Shown here in pieces: positions 25,376-33,861 of a DNA stretch of 40,805 bases. Made by a program: the position numbers and the translations under genes. The notes below the pieces were generated by a model, which searched no databases, was not told where the DNA came from, and was given only the letters and a program-made list of their open reading frames with translations. Numbering within the stretch: position 1 is the stretch's first letter; the number at the start of each line of letters is the position of its first letter. Source of the stretch: Polyangiaceae bacterium (lineage in GTDB: Bacteria; Myxococcota_A; Polyangia; Polyangiales; Polyangiaceae); contig JADLAB010000085.1 of the NCBI GenBank assembly GCA_020848455.1, positions 1 through 40,805 of the forward strand, written 5' to 3'.

Positions 25376-26350
25376 CTACACGAGCGGCCCCTGCGCGCCC
25401 CGCGACGACGACCTCGGCGGGCAGCCCGGGCGGGAGCTCGGCGAGGACCGGTGCCTTGCGCGCGGCAGCCATCGACCCGACGCTACCTCGGCGGTGGCGA
25501 GGCGCGAACCCCGATCGGCTGCCGCGCGCGCGGCCTCCGAGTCGGGCGGCCACCCGCCGCGCGCGCGCACCGCGGCGCGGGCGCGCAGCTGCAGGAGGAC
25601 GGCGTGGACGAGCCTCCGGTCGGGGGACGAGCGCGCGAGCTGGCGCAGGGTCCGCGGGTGGACGCCGAGCGCGGAGGCCAGGGTGGTCTGCGGGGCGGAG
25701 GCGCGCGGCGCGGGCCGGACCGAGAGGGCTGCTGCGACGGCGAGCGCGGCGCGGCGTGCGGCCACGACCGGCGCCGAAAGGCCCGCGAGGTCGGGCAGTC
25801 CGACGGCGCCGGCGGCGGCGTCGGGGAGGTCGTCCGGGTGGATGGCGCGCGGCTCGTCGAGATCGGGCACGCCGAGGAGCGCGAGGAGCTCGGTGCGGCC
25901 GACGCGCGGCAAGAGGCCGCGGACGTGCGCGGTGGCGTGCGCGCCGAGCAGGCGCATGCCGAGCAGATCGGGGAGGTTGCTCGCCTCGAAGAGCTCGTCG
26001 CCGCCGATGCCGTGATGCGCGTGCTGGCCGAGCACGTAGCGAAACGCGCTCGCGAGGTGCCACTGGTCGTGCACCGGGCGGAGACGTGCGCGCTCGAAGG
26101 GGGTCGGCAAGGCGAGGACGCGGCGGAGCGAGACGCCGAGACGGCGGCCGAGCTCCCGCGCCTCGGGCTCGGGGCAGGCGACCAGCAGGTGCACGTGGGT
26201 GTCGCTCGCGCGCGTGGCGAGGAGCGCGAACGGCTCCGCCACGCGGAGCACCGCCCGGGCGAACGCGCGGCGCGCCTCGACGGTGGGCGCGAGCACGCGA
26301 TCCTCGCGGAGCCTCATCACGATGTGCTGGCCGAGGGGGGCGGGTGGCAT
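25376..26350 (-). CDS. REP-associated tyrosine transposase-like (Y1/HUH) protein
   Basis: 324 residues. The N-terminal ~110 residues fit an IS200-like Y1 domain: HIVMRLREDRVLAP, then THVHLLVA with the HUH-type His52-x-His54 pair, a helix (GRRLGVSLRRVLAL), and FRYVLGQHAHHG with candidate catalytic Tyr105 where RAYTs have YIHINPV. The enzyme would nick and rejoin single-stranded DNA. The remaining part (LLPRVGRTELLALLG, GVHPRTLRQLAR) is helical and may bind DNA. The last ~45 residues are Arg/Ser/Pro-rich and less convincing. GAGG lies 5 nt upstream of the ATG. Three REP-like units start ~40 nt upstream. Overlaps of RAYT and REP are known in other bacteria. Confidence 0.75.
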   Translation of the reverse strand: MPPAPLGQHIVMRLREDRVLAPTVEARRAFARAVLRVAEPFALLATRASDTHVHLLVACPEPEARELGRRLGVSLRRVLALPTPFERARLRPVHDQWHLASAFRYVLGQHAHHGIGGDELFEASNLPDLLGMRLLGAHATAHVRGLLPRVGRTELLALLGVPDLDEPRAIHPDDLPDAAAGAVGLPDLAGLSAPVVAARRAALAVAAALSVRPAPRASAPQTTLASALGVHPRTLRQLARSSPDRRLVHAVLLQLRARAAVRARGGWPPDSEAARAAADRGSRLATAEVASGRWLPRARHRSSPSSRPGCPPRSSSRGAQGPLV

Positions 26351-26390
26351 GGGACCTCGTCGGGCGGGAATGGGTGGATCGTCGCGGCCT

Positions 26391-26648
26391 CGAACCGGCC
26401 GAAGCTCGGGGCAGACCGAAGGTTCGGGGAAGGTTCGGGGGCAGTTACGGCCTCGAACCGGCCGAAACTCGGGGCAGATCGAAGGCTCGGGGGCAGTTAC
26501 GGCCGGTTGGCTGCTCGCAAGGCCCGATGGATGCTCGCAAGTGGTGGACGACTGGTCGGGTGGGGGGCTTGGACGGCCGAGAAACGGACTTGAACCGGCC
26601 GAAACTCGGGGCAGATCGAAGGTTCGGGGGCAGTTACGGCCGGTTGGG
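26391..26648. repeat. Three REP-like elements upstream of the RAYT-like gene
   Basis: Units at 26393-26452, 26456-26508 and 26593-26645. The last two are 53 bp, almost identical, and bounded by AACCGGCC and GGCCGGTT, an exact inverted pair. Inside, GAAACTCGGGGCAG, then CGAAGGTTCG (itself palindromic), then GGGGCAGTTAC recur. The first unit carries an extra 11-nt duplication (GGTTCGGGGAA) and has lost part of its right arm. All three have the same orientation. Shape and location agree with REP/BIME elements mobilised by a neighbouring RAYT. Confidence 0.85.
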
Positions 26649-26661
26649 GGGATCGAGGCGG

Positions 26662-26678
26662 CAGACGCGGGGCGTCTG
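26662..26678. terminator. Short hairpin downstream of the kinase gene, possible terminator
   Basis: CAGACGC (26662-26668) and GCGTCTG (26672-26678) flank a GGG loop. It lies ~210 nt past the stop of the leftward kinase gene, before the REP units. There is no U-run in either direction, so termination is uncertain. Confidence 0.3.
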
Positions 26679-26724
26679 TCCATAGGTCGGCCGAACCGGC
26701 GCTCGAGTTGCGCTCGGGTTCGCT

Positions 26725-26827
26725 GTCCGGGGCGCGAGCGGAGCGGGCGGCGTCCGGGGCGCGAGCGGAGCGGGCGGCGTCCGGGGCGCGAGCGGAGCGG
26801 GCGGCGTCCGGGGCGCGAGCGGAGCGC
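26725..26827. repeat. 27-bp minisatellite, about 3.8 copies
   Basis: Perfect units at 26725-26751, 26752-26778 and 26779-26805, with a fourth, truncated copy to 26827. Each begins GTCCGGGGCGCGAGCGGAGC. There are no spacers. It lies between the REP-like units and the 3' end of the kinase gene. Rapid copy-number change by slippage would be expected. Confidence 0.9.
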
Positions 26828-26885
26828 GGGGGGTGCCGTGCGAGCCAGCGCGCGGGGCTCCGTGCGAGCAGCGCGCGAACGGCGC

Positions 26886-29800
26886 TCACTCCATGTCGAA
26901 GTTCATGTCGTTGTAGCTGCGGCTCTTCGAGTCGCGGTTGCGCCGGGCGTCGCGCTTCAGGAGGGCGATCTTCTCGAGCTCGCGCCACGCGTCGGCCCGC
27001 GCCGGGTCGCGTGCGCCGTCGGCCCGCGCCGGGTCGCGTGCGCCGTCGGCCCCTCGGGCACCCCCCGCGTCGAGGAGCGCGAGCGCCCGGCGCAGCTCGA
27101 CCTCGGCGCGGTCGACCCGGCCCCGGCGCTCGAGCAGGGCGCCCATCTCGCCGTGCGTGACCGCGAGATCGCGTCGCAGGCTGCCGTTGTCGGGGTCGGC
27201 GGCGGCGAGCTTCTCGCGCAGGGCGAGCGACCGGTCGAGCGCCACGATCGCCTCGTCGAGCCGGTTCATGTCGAGGTACACCGCGGCGAGCGTCGCCTCG
27301 CTCACGGCGAGATCGCGCTGCCAGCTCGTGTTGTCCGGATCGCGCAGCGCGAGCTCGCGCGCGATGGCGGCGTCCTTCTCGAGGCTCGCGAGCGCCGCCT
27401 GGTGCTCGCCGCCCGCCGCGAGCAGTCGACCCACGCGCGCATGGCTCACGGCGAGCTCGCGCTTCCACTCGACGTTGGCGGGGTCGCCCGCGCTCAGCCG
27501 CTCGCGGATGGCGAGCGCGCGCCGGTACTCGGCGAGCGCGCCCGCCCGGTCGCCCCGCGCCTCGGCGAGGCTGCCGAGGTTGTTGATGCTCACCGACAGA
27601 TCGTGCTGCCAGCCGGCGTTCGAGGGGTCCGCGGCGGCGAGGTGCTCGGTGATGGCGAGGTCCTTGCGGTAGAAGGCCTCGGCCTCGGCGAGCTCGCCGC
27701 GCTCGGCGAGGGTCTCGGCCAGGTGGTGGTAGGTCATCGACAGATCGTTCTGCCAGCCGGCGTTCGAGGCATCGAGCTTCGCGAGCCGCTCGCGGATCTC
27801 GAGCGCCTGCCGGTAGGCGCCGAGCGCGGGCTCGCTCGCGCCGCTCGCGGCGTGGGCCATGCCGATGCTCTCGTGGCTGGCGGCGAGGAAACGCTGCGCC
27901 GTGGCGTTGAGCGCGTCGCGCTCGACGAGCCGGCTCGCGACCGCGAGTGCCTTCGCGTAGGCGGCGAGCGCGTCCTCGCGCTTGCCCTGTGCCGCCAGCA
28001 GATCGCCCACGCTGTTGTAGCTGCCCGCCAGATCGTGCTGCACCTCGAGCAGCTCGCTCCCCGTCGCCGCGAGCCGCTCGAGCCGCTCGAGCGCGGCGCG
28101 GTGCGCGGCGAGCGCCTCGGAGCCCCGTCCCTCGTCCTCGAGCACGGCGGCGACGGTCTTGTGGCTCGAGGCGAGGTCGTGCTGCGCCTTCACGTCGTCG
28201 GGGCTCGCGGCCGCGAGCTCCACCCGCGCCGCCAGGCTCTGCTCGGCCAGGCCGAGCGCCTGGGCGAGCTGGTTCTGCTTGGCCGAGATGCGCGCCAGGG
28301 CGTCGAGCGCGCGGGCCCGCACCGTCACGAGCTCGCGGTCCGCGGGGCCCGCGGTGAGCACGGCCTCGACGGCGGCGCGCCCTTCCTCGTAGGAGCCGCG
28401 CGCCTCGTCGAGCTTGCCGCGCGGCTCGCGCGCCTTGCCGAGTCGGATGAGCGCGTCGGCGTAGCGCGCCGCGATCCCGGGCGCGCGCCGGTCGAGCGAG
28501 CGGTAGTAGTCGACGATGCGCTCGCTCACCGCGTCGAGCAGATCGAGCCGGCCCATGGGCTTCAGGCGCTGGTAGAGGTCGTCGGCGACGAAGGCCGCGA
28601 GCTTCTCGGCGCGCTCGCGCTCGGCGTCGGCCAGGGCGCGTGCGTCCCTCGCGGCGTCGCGCTCGCGCAGGGCGTCGGCGCGCTCGCGGCTCACGAGCAC
28701 GAAGCTCACCGCCACGAGCCCGACGACGGCGAGCACGCCCACCCCCGCGAGGCGCACCAGGCCCTTCTGGCGCGCGTGGAACAGGCGCAGGTACTCGAAG
28801 GCCGACGGCGGCCGGGCGCGGATCGGCCGGCGCTCGGCGCAGGCGCGCAGATCGTCGGCGAGCTCGGCCGCGCTCTGGTAGCGCTCCTCGGGGCGCCGCG
28901 CGAGGCACTTCTGGAGCACGATCTCGAGCTCGCGCGGCACGCGCCGCTCGAGCTCGCGCGCCGGTCGCGGCTCCTCGGCGAGCTTCTTCTGCAAGAGCTC
29001 GCTCACGTCGTCGGACGGGTAGATCGGCGCCTGCGTGGCGAGCTCGTAGAGCGTCGCGCCGAGGCTGTAGATGTCGGCGCGGTGGTCGACCTTGAGGAGC
29101 TTGGCCTGGAGCTGCTCGGGCGCGGCGTAGCGGGCCGAGCCCACGAAGTCGCCGCCGCCCGCGGCGGTGTAGGACACGGAGGCGTCGGTCGTCTTGGCCA
29201 GGCCGAGGTCCATCACGACCAGCCGCTCGCCGTCGGCGGTGAGCATGAGGTTCGCCGGCTTGAGGTCGCGGTGCACGAGCCCGCGCCGGTGCACCTCCTC
29301 GACGCCGTCGGCCGCGGCCGCGAACAGGAGCGCGAGCCGGTCGTACACGCTGCCCTGGTCGGCGAGCTCGGCCGGCAGCGGCGGGGCCGCGCGCGCGAGC
29401 TCGGACAGGGTGCGCGCCTCGACCGCGGCGCCCGGCGCGGGTGTCGCGTCCGGCTCGCGGTCGCCGCGCGCCCGCTCGTCGCTCGCGGGGTCGCGCTCGT
29501 CGCTCGCCGTCGCGCGCGCCGCCGCCCGGCCCGCCGCTCGTCCGGCCGCTCGGCGCCGCCGGCTCGAGGACGCGGCCTGCAGGTGGCCGGCCGTGAGCTC
29601 GCGCTCGCCCTTCCAGCGCACGAGCGTCGCGTACACCGCGGCGAGGTCGGCCCCCTCGACGAGCTCCATCGCGAACCACGGGCGCCCCTCCTCGATGCCG
29701 GAGGCGAGCACCCGCACGACGTTCGGGTGATCGCAGCGCCCGAGCGCCTGCACCTCGCGATGGAAGCGCCCGAGCGCGATCGGGTCCTCGAGCAGCGCGG

Positions 29801-31031
29801 GCGGCAGCACCTTGAGCGCGACCGAGCGCCCGAGCGCGCGCTGCGTCGCGCGGTAGACGATGCCCATCGCCCCGCGGCCGAGCTCGGCCTCGATGACGAA
29901 GTCGCCGAAGCGCCGCTCCGAGCGCCGCCCGGCCGCCGGGCGCTCGCCCTCGTCGCTCGAGCTGGCGTCGTCGCCCGGGCCGCCGGCGTCGCCGAGCACG
30001 GCCGGCGCGAGCCGCGCGAGCTCGTCGGCGAGGGTGTCGTCGCGGAACGCGCCCCCGAGGTAGTCGAGGTACTCGATGCCGCGCGCCTTGCGCTCGCCGC
30101 GCTCGCTGCCCTTGCGGCCGAGCGCGCGCTGGAAGAACCCGAAGCGCGACAGGCCGGTCGCGTCCTCGTCCTGCACGACGAGGAACGAGAGCGACACGGG
30201 CTCGGCGAGCACCGGCAGGGCGCCCGACTCGGGGGCCGCGTCGCGCTCGCCGAGGTCGCTCGCGCGCCGGCGCGGGTCGGGCACGAAATAGAGGCAGCGC
30301 GGCGACGGCTCGGCCGCGCTCGGCAGCTCGTCCGACGGCTCGACCACGGCCTCGCTCACGCCGTGCAGGCGCTTCCAGTAGTGCCGGCCGTCGGCGCCGA
30401 GCACGTCGACCGCCGTGCGCCCGAGCCACGCGCCGTCGAAGAGCGCCGGCAGGCGGAGCACGTGGCTGGTCGCGCCGAGGAAGGGCAGGGCGAGGCGGCG
30501 CGCGACCGCCTCGGGGAGCATCGCCCCGTGGCCGTAGACGCGGTTGCGGAAGGTCGCGAGGAAGTCGAAGAACCCGAGTGGCCCGTGCTTGATGCCGCGC
30601 TTCAGGGCCGCGACGAGCGCGCCGCCCTCGTCGCCGAAGGCCTCCTTGTCGGCCTCGAGCGCGCGCGCGAGCGCCTCGAGCGCCGGGGACGCCTCGCAGG
30701 CACGCGTGAGCGCCACGAAGGGCTCGCCGCCGACCGCGCTCGCCGACTCGCGCCACAGGCCGACCCAGCCCCCGAAGGTGCCGCCGCGACCGAGCAGCGC
30801 CGCGAGCTGCTGCTGCATCGCCGCGCTCGAGCTGCCGGCCGCGAGCGCCCGGCCGAGCCAGTACGCGGCGGCGAGGCGCGCCCCCGCCTCTCCGAGGTAG
30901 TGCGCGGCGTTCTGGAGCACGGCGGCGCCCGTCTTGGCGTTGCGCGCGCGGCGCGCGAGCTGCGCGAGCGGCATCGGCCCGGAGGCGATGAGCCCTTCGA
31001 TGGGCGCGGAGCTGGGATCGCGGGGCGGCAT
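26886..31031 (-). CDS. Giant Ser/Thr protein kinase: novel N-terminus, kinase, TM helix, TPR array
   Basis: 1381 residues. Residues ~1-380 are unrecognised (FRNRVYGHGAMLPEAVARRL, and two strand-rich stretches). The kinase domain (~385-735) has LGRGAMGIVYRAT, Lys407 in VALK, HRDLKPAN with Asp589, DLG with Asp608 (DFG variant) and APEQ; a ~95-residue Ala/Arg/Ser-rich insertion sits before helix E. A single membrane helix (~756-780) follows. Residues ~800-1370 are TPR-like repeats of ~48 residues with a recurring WQ-x-DLS pattern, suiting protein binding outside the cytoplasm. It would phosphorylate Ser/Thr of partners in response to signals sensed by the TPR part. ATG 31031 has no clear Shine-Dalgarno. 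Confidence 0.93.
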   Translation of the reverse strand: MPPRDPSSAPIEGLIASGPMPLAQLARRARNAKTGAAVLQNAAHYLGEAGARLAAAYWLGRALAAGSSSAAMQQQLAALLGRGGTFGGWVGLWRESASAVGGEPFVALTRACEASPALEALARALEADKEAFGDEGGALVAALKRGIKHGPLGFFDFLATFRNRVYGHGAMLPEAVARRLALPFLGATSHVLRLPALFDGAWLGRTAVDVLGADGRHYWKRLHGVSEAVVEPSDELPSAAEPSPRCLYFVPDPRRRASDLGERDAAPESGALPVLAEPVSLSFLVVQDEDATGLSRFGFFQRALGRKGSERGERKARGIEYLDYLGGAFRDDTLADELARLAPAVLGDAGGPGDDASSSDEGERPAAGRRSERRFGDFVIEAELGRGAMGIVYRATQRALGRSVALKVLPPALLEDPIALGRFHREVQALGRCDHPNVVRVLASGIEEGRPWFAMELVEGADLAAVYATLVRWKGERELTAGHLQAASSSRRRRAAGRAAGRAAARATASDERDPASDERARGDREPDATPAPGAAVEARTLSELARAAPPLPAELADQGSVYDRLALLFAAAADGVEEVHRRGLVHRDLKPANLMLTADGERLVVMDLGLAKTTDASVSYTAAGGGDFVGSARYAAPEQLQAKLLKVDHRADIYSLGATLYELATQAPIYPSDDVSELLQKKLAEEPRPARELERRVPRELEIVLQKCLARRPEERYQSAAELADDLRACAERRPIRARPPSAFEYLRLFHARQKGLVRLAGVGVLAVVGLVAVSFVLVSRERADALRERDAARDARALADAERERAEKLAAFVADDLYQRLKPMGRLDLLDAVSERIVDYYRSLDRRAPGIAARYADALIRLGKAREPRGKLDEARGSYEEGRAAVEAVLTAGPADRELVTVRARALDALARISAKQNQLAQALGLAEQSLAARVELAAASPDDVKAQHDLASSHKTVAAVLEDEGRGSEALAAHRAALERLERLAATGSELLEVQHDLAGSYNSVGDLLAAQGKREDALAAYAKALAVASRLVERDALNATAQRFLAASHESIGMAHAASGASEPALGAYRQALEIRERLAKLDASNAGWQNDLSMTYHHLAETLAERGELAEAEAFYRKDLAITEHLAAADPSNAGWQHDLSVSINNLGSLAEARGDRAGALAEYRRALAIRERLSAGDPANVEWKRELAVSHARVGRLLAAGGEHQAALASLEKDAAIARELALRDPDNTSWQRDLAVSEATLAAVYLDMNRLDEAIVALDRSLALREKLAAADPDNGSLRRDLAVTHGEMGALLERRGRVDRAEVELRRALALLDAGGARGADGARDPARADGARDPARADAWRELEKIALLKRDARRNRDSKSRSYNDMNFDME
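26991..27044 (-). repeat. In-frame 27-nt direct repeat in the kinase gene
   Basis: Two identical 27-nt units (26991-27017, 27018-27044), followed by a partial third. On the coding strand they encode GARDPARAD near the C-terminus of the kinase. The unit differs in sequence from the 27-bp minisatellite 200 bp away, although the period is the same. Confidence 0.8.
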
Positions 31032-31144
31032 GTTGCGCCCGGCAGGCGCCGACGAGGCGGCCCCCGCCGAGGAAGGGATTGTACGCGACCGGACGCGAGG
31101 ATGCCCCCTCGGGGGTGGCGCCCTGCCCGAGGCGGTGTGCGGGC

Positions 31145-31174
31145 TTGACGCTTGCGCCACGCAGCGCGTTCCAT
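31145..31174 (+). promoter_or_regulatory. Weak candidate promoter of the acyltransferase gene
   Basis: TTGACG (31145-31150) and TTCCAT (31169-31174) are 18 nt apart, ~50 nt before the ATG at 31225, in the divergent region shared with the kinase gene. The -35 is good; the -10 is poor. Confidence 0.3.
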
Positions 31175-31224
31175 GCCGGTACCCGCCGCGCGCCACCACG
31201 CACGCGCGCGCCGGCTCGAGCCCG

Positions 31225-32052
31225 ATGCGCCGCTACGACGTCGACTCCCTCGACAACCGCGACCCCGACCGCTTCCGCCGCCTCGTCGACCGCCTCGAGC
31301 CCTTTCTCTGGTGGTACTTCCGGCCGGTCGTGCTCGGCCTCGAGCGCATCCCGCGCGGGGCCGCGCTCTACGTCGGAAACCACAGCGGGGGCGTGGTCAG
31401 CCCCGACACCTACGTGCTCGGGGTCGCGATCTACCGCCGCCACGGCCTCGCCGACACACCCTACGGCCTCGCCCACGGCGTCGGCCTCGGCCTGCCCTTC
31501 GTGCACCAGCTGCTCGTTCCCATCGGGGCCGTGCGCGCCTGCCACGAGAACGCGCACCGCATCTTCGATGCGGGCGGCAAGGTGCTCGTGTACCCGGGCG
31601 GCGACATCGACAACATGCGCGCCTACCGCAAGCGCGACGAGATCGTGTTCGGAGCGAGGCGTGGCTACGTGCGGCTCGCGCTCCGCTCGGGCGTGCCGAT
31701 CGTGCCGATCGTCACGGCCGGCTCGCACGCCACGATGTTCGTCCTCGACGAGGGGCGCTGGCTCGCGAAGCTCCTGCGCACCTCGCACCTGTTCCGCACC
31801 GAGGTGTGGCCCGTGAACCTCGGCCTGCCCTGGGGCCTCAGCGTCGGGCCCATCCCCCAGTTCCCGCTGCCGTCGCGCATGTTCCTCGAGGTGCTCGAGC
31901 CCATCCGCTTCGACCGCGCCGGCGCAGAGGCCGCCGCGGACGCCGCCTACGTCGAGCGCTGCCACGAGCGGGTGCTGTCGACCATGCAGACCGCGCTGAC
32001 GGCGCTCGCGCGGCGCCGGCGCGAGGCGGGCGGGCTCCTGAGCTCGTGGTGA
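31225..32052 (+). CDS. Lysophospholipid acyltransferase, MGAT-like subgroup
   Basis: 275 residues. The N-terminus is a short amphipathic region, then WWYFRPVVLGLERIP. Block I is VGNHSGGVVSPD, a His followed by Asp eight residues on instead of the classical HX4D, as in the monoacylglycerol-acyltransferase-like branch of PlsC relatives. Block III is VLVYPGGDIDNMR, and block IV is VPIVPIVTAGSHATMFVL. It transfers acyl groups from acyl-CoA or acyl-ACP to a lysolipid or a similar alcohol at the membrane. The specific acceptor is unknown. It is divergent from the kinase gene and convergent, 12 nt away, with the NlpC-like lipoprotein gene. Confidence 0.85.
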   Translation: MRRYDVDSLDNRDPDRFRRLVDRLEPFLWWYFRPVVLGLERIPRGAALYVGNHSGGVVSPDTYVLGVAIYRRHGLADTPYGLAHGVGLGLPFVHQLLVPIGAVRACHENAHRIFDAGGKVLVYPGGDIDNMRAYRKRDEIVFGARRGYVRLALRSGVPIVPIVTAGSHATMFVLDEGRWLAKLLRTSHLFRTEVWPVNLGLPWGLSVGPIPQFPLPSRMFLEVLEPIRFDRAGAEAAADAAYVERCHERVLSTMQTALTALARRRREAGGLLSSW

Positions 32053-32064
32053 CGCGTCGACTCG

Positions 32065-33777
32065 TCACGGCAGGCCGAGGTGCTGCCGGATCGCCGTGTC
32101 GAGCCACTCGGGCCGCGGGCGCACGCGCCGCTCGAGGTAGCGGCGCCAGGTCACCTGCATGACGCCCTGCATGGTCTGCAGGCGCGGCCGCGCGGCGTTG
32201 CCGGCGACCAGGCTCGGCACGCCCGAGAAGGGGTCGGTCTCCATGACGAGAACGGCGTGGTACATCGAGTGGCCGTCCCACTTCGGGCGTTTGAGCACGA
32301 GCACGTCGCCCGCGCGGAACCGCGCGGCGTTCTTGCCGAGCATCTCGAAGAAGGCGGCGGGCTTCGTGTACTCCACGCGCTCCTCCGGCGGCACGACCCA
32401 GACCTCGAAGGCCTCGGGGTGCGAGGCGCTGAAGTCGACGAACGACTGGAAGCGCCGCGGGCTCGTGAGGCCGAGATCCGGCAGCTCGAAGGTGCCGACG
32501 ATGCGCTTCGGAGCGGGCTCGAGCGCGCCGCCCGGCGTGCGCGCCGCCATCGGCGCGAACCAGGTCCCGGCCGCGCGCTCCCAGGTGTCGTACACGAGCT
32601 CGATGCACACCTGCGGCCGCAGCGGGCGGCCGAGGGCGTCGTACACGTCGTAGCGCCGGTCGCCGTAGCGGTAGGTCCGGAGCCCCGCCGCGTAGGCCGA
32701 GTCCCAGCGCGGCCGCAGCGGGAAGCGCTCGTCGCCACCACCGCTGTCGCCGCGCGGCGAGTCGAAGGGCAGCGCCTCGCGCACCTCGTCCTCGACGACG
32801 TCGCGGAGCCGCGCGCGCACCGGGGCCGCGCGCCGTGCCGCCTCGCGCGCCGCGGCGACGACGGGCGCCTGGGCGGCGCTCGGCGCCTGGCAGAGCACCT
32901 TGCCGATGGTGCCGCTCACGTCGAACAGCGTCGGTACCCACTCGGCGCCGTAGCGCGCCTCGGCCGCGAGCGTGTCGCCGACCCACGTGACGGCGCCGAG
33001 GGCCTCGAAGCCGAGCTCCGCCTGCGCCGCGCCGAGATCGACGGCGAGCGTGCCCTGTCCGAGCGCGCCCGGATCGAGCCCCACGCGGTCGCCGAACAGG
33101 AGCTCGGCCGGCTCGCCCGCCATGGGTCCCTCGGCGTGCACGTAGCGCTCGGGTCCGCGGGCGTCGCGCGGCACGCGCCGCACGAGGTGCACGACCCCGC
33201 GGCGCAGCACGAACACCTGCGGCTCGGCGAAGAGGGCGGCGAGGCTCACCTGATCGACGAGCGCGAGCGCCTCGTCGACGCGGCTCGCGAAGAGGTAGCC
33301 CTCGCGCAGGAGCGCGGCGCGCAGGGCCGCCGGGCTCTTCTTGTGACGGCGCAAGAGGGTCCGAACGGCGTCGTGCGCGCGCTCCGTGCCCTTCTTGCCC
33401 CTCTTGCCCGCGGCCGCGCCCGTCGCGTCGCCCGCGGCCGGCGTGCTCGGCGCCGGCTCGCGCCGCCACCACGCGGTCGCGCCGCGCACGCGCCCGACGA
33501 GCTCCACTCGGTGGGCCTCGAGCTCGGGCGCGCCTGGCTCGCGCGGGCCCGACGCGAGCGCGGCACGTCGCGCCGCGCAGGCCGCACTCTCGGCGAGGAC
33601 GTCGCCCTCGGACGCGACGGGGGCGCTCGACGACACGCCCGGCGCCGCGCTCGAGGCCGCCGCGTCCGGCGAAGGACCCCGACCGCATCCGAGCGCGCCC
33701 GCTGCCGCCGCGAGCGCGCCCGCGAGCACGCAAGCCGCCACGTGGCTCCGAAGCGACGAGGCGCGCCGCGCGTCCAT
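32065..33777 (-). CDS. Lipoprotein with possible NlpC/P60-like cysteine-hydrolase domain
   Basis: 570 residues. A lipoprotein signal (VLAGALAAAAGALGC) is followed by a Ser/Pro/Ala linker. The middle is Ala/Glu/Arg-rich; the C-terminal ~200 residues read YDALGRPLRPQVCIELVYDT with Cys391, then GDVLVLKRPKWDGHSMYHAV with His507. The Cys at the start of a helix and a His in a later strand are the spacing of papain-like NlpC/P60 peptidases, which cut peptidoglycan peptides; the match is loose. A Lys/Gly cluster (GKRGKKG, residues ~120) occurs in a linker. It is divergent from the methyltransferase gene. Confidence 0.75.
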   Translation of the reverse strand: MDARRASSLRSHVAACVLAGALAAAAGALGCGRGPSPDAAASSAAPGVSSSAPVASEGDVLAESAACAARRAALASGPREPGAPELEAHRVELVGRVRGATAWWRREPAPSTPAAGDATGAAAGKRGKKGTERAHDAVRTLLRRHKKSPAALRAALLREGYLFASRVDEALALVDQVSLAALFAEPQVFVLRRGVVHLVRRVPRDARGPERYVHAEGPMAGEPAELLFGDRVGLDPGALGQGTLAVDLGAAQAELGFEALGAVTWVGDTLAAEARYGAEWVPTLFDVSGTIGKVLCQAPSAAQAPVVAAAREAARRAAPVRARLRDVVEDEVREALPFDSPRGDSGGGDERFPLRPRWDSAYAAGLRTYRYGDRRYDVYDALGRPLRPQVCIELVYDTWERAAGTWFAPMAARTPGGALEPAPKRIVGTFELPDLGLTSPRRFQSFVDFSASHPEAFEVWVVPPEERVEYTKPAAFFEMLGKNAARFRAGDVLVLKRPKWDGHSMYHAVLVMETDPFSGVPSLVAGNAARPRLQTMQGVMQVTWRRYLERRVRPRPEWLDTAIRQHLGLP

Positions 33778-33861
33778 GACCCCGGGCGTTTCGGGCCTCG
33801 CGGCGGCGGCGTCAACCGCGACCGTGTGACACCGGCGGGATTGCGCTACAGCATCGGCGCG

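Noticed and set aside
26725-26827. Repeat array considered as a CRISPR
   Set aside because: Units are directly adjacent without spacers and no cas genes are present.
26497-31965. An 1822-codon open frame on the minus strand over the kinase region
   Set aside because: Shadow of the kinase reading frame; no start signal, no domain, extreme Arg content. Likewise 15918-19979 and 36002-39502 on the minus strand.
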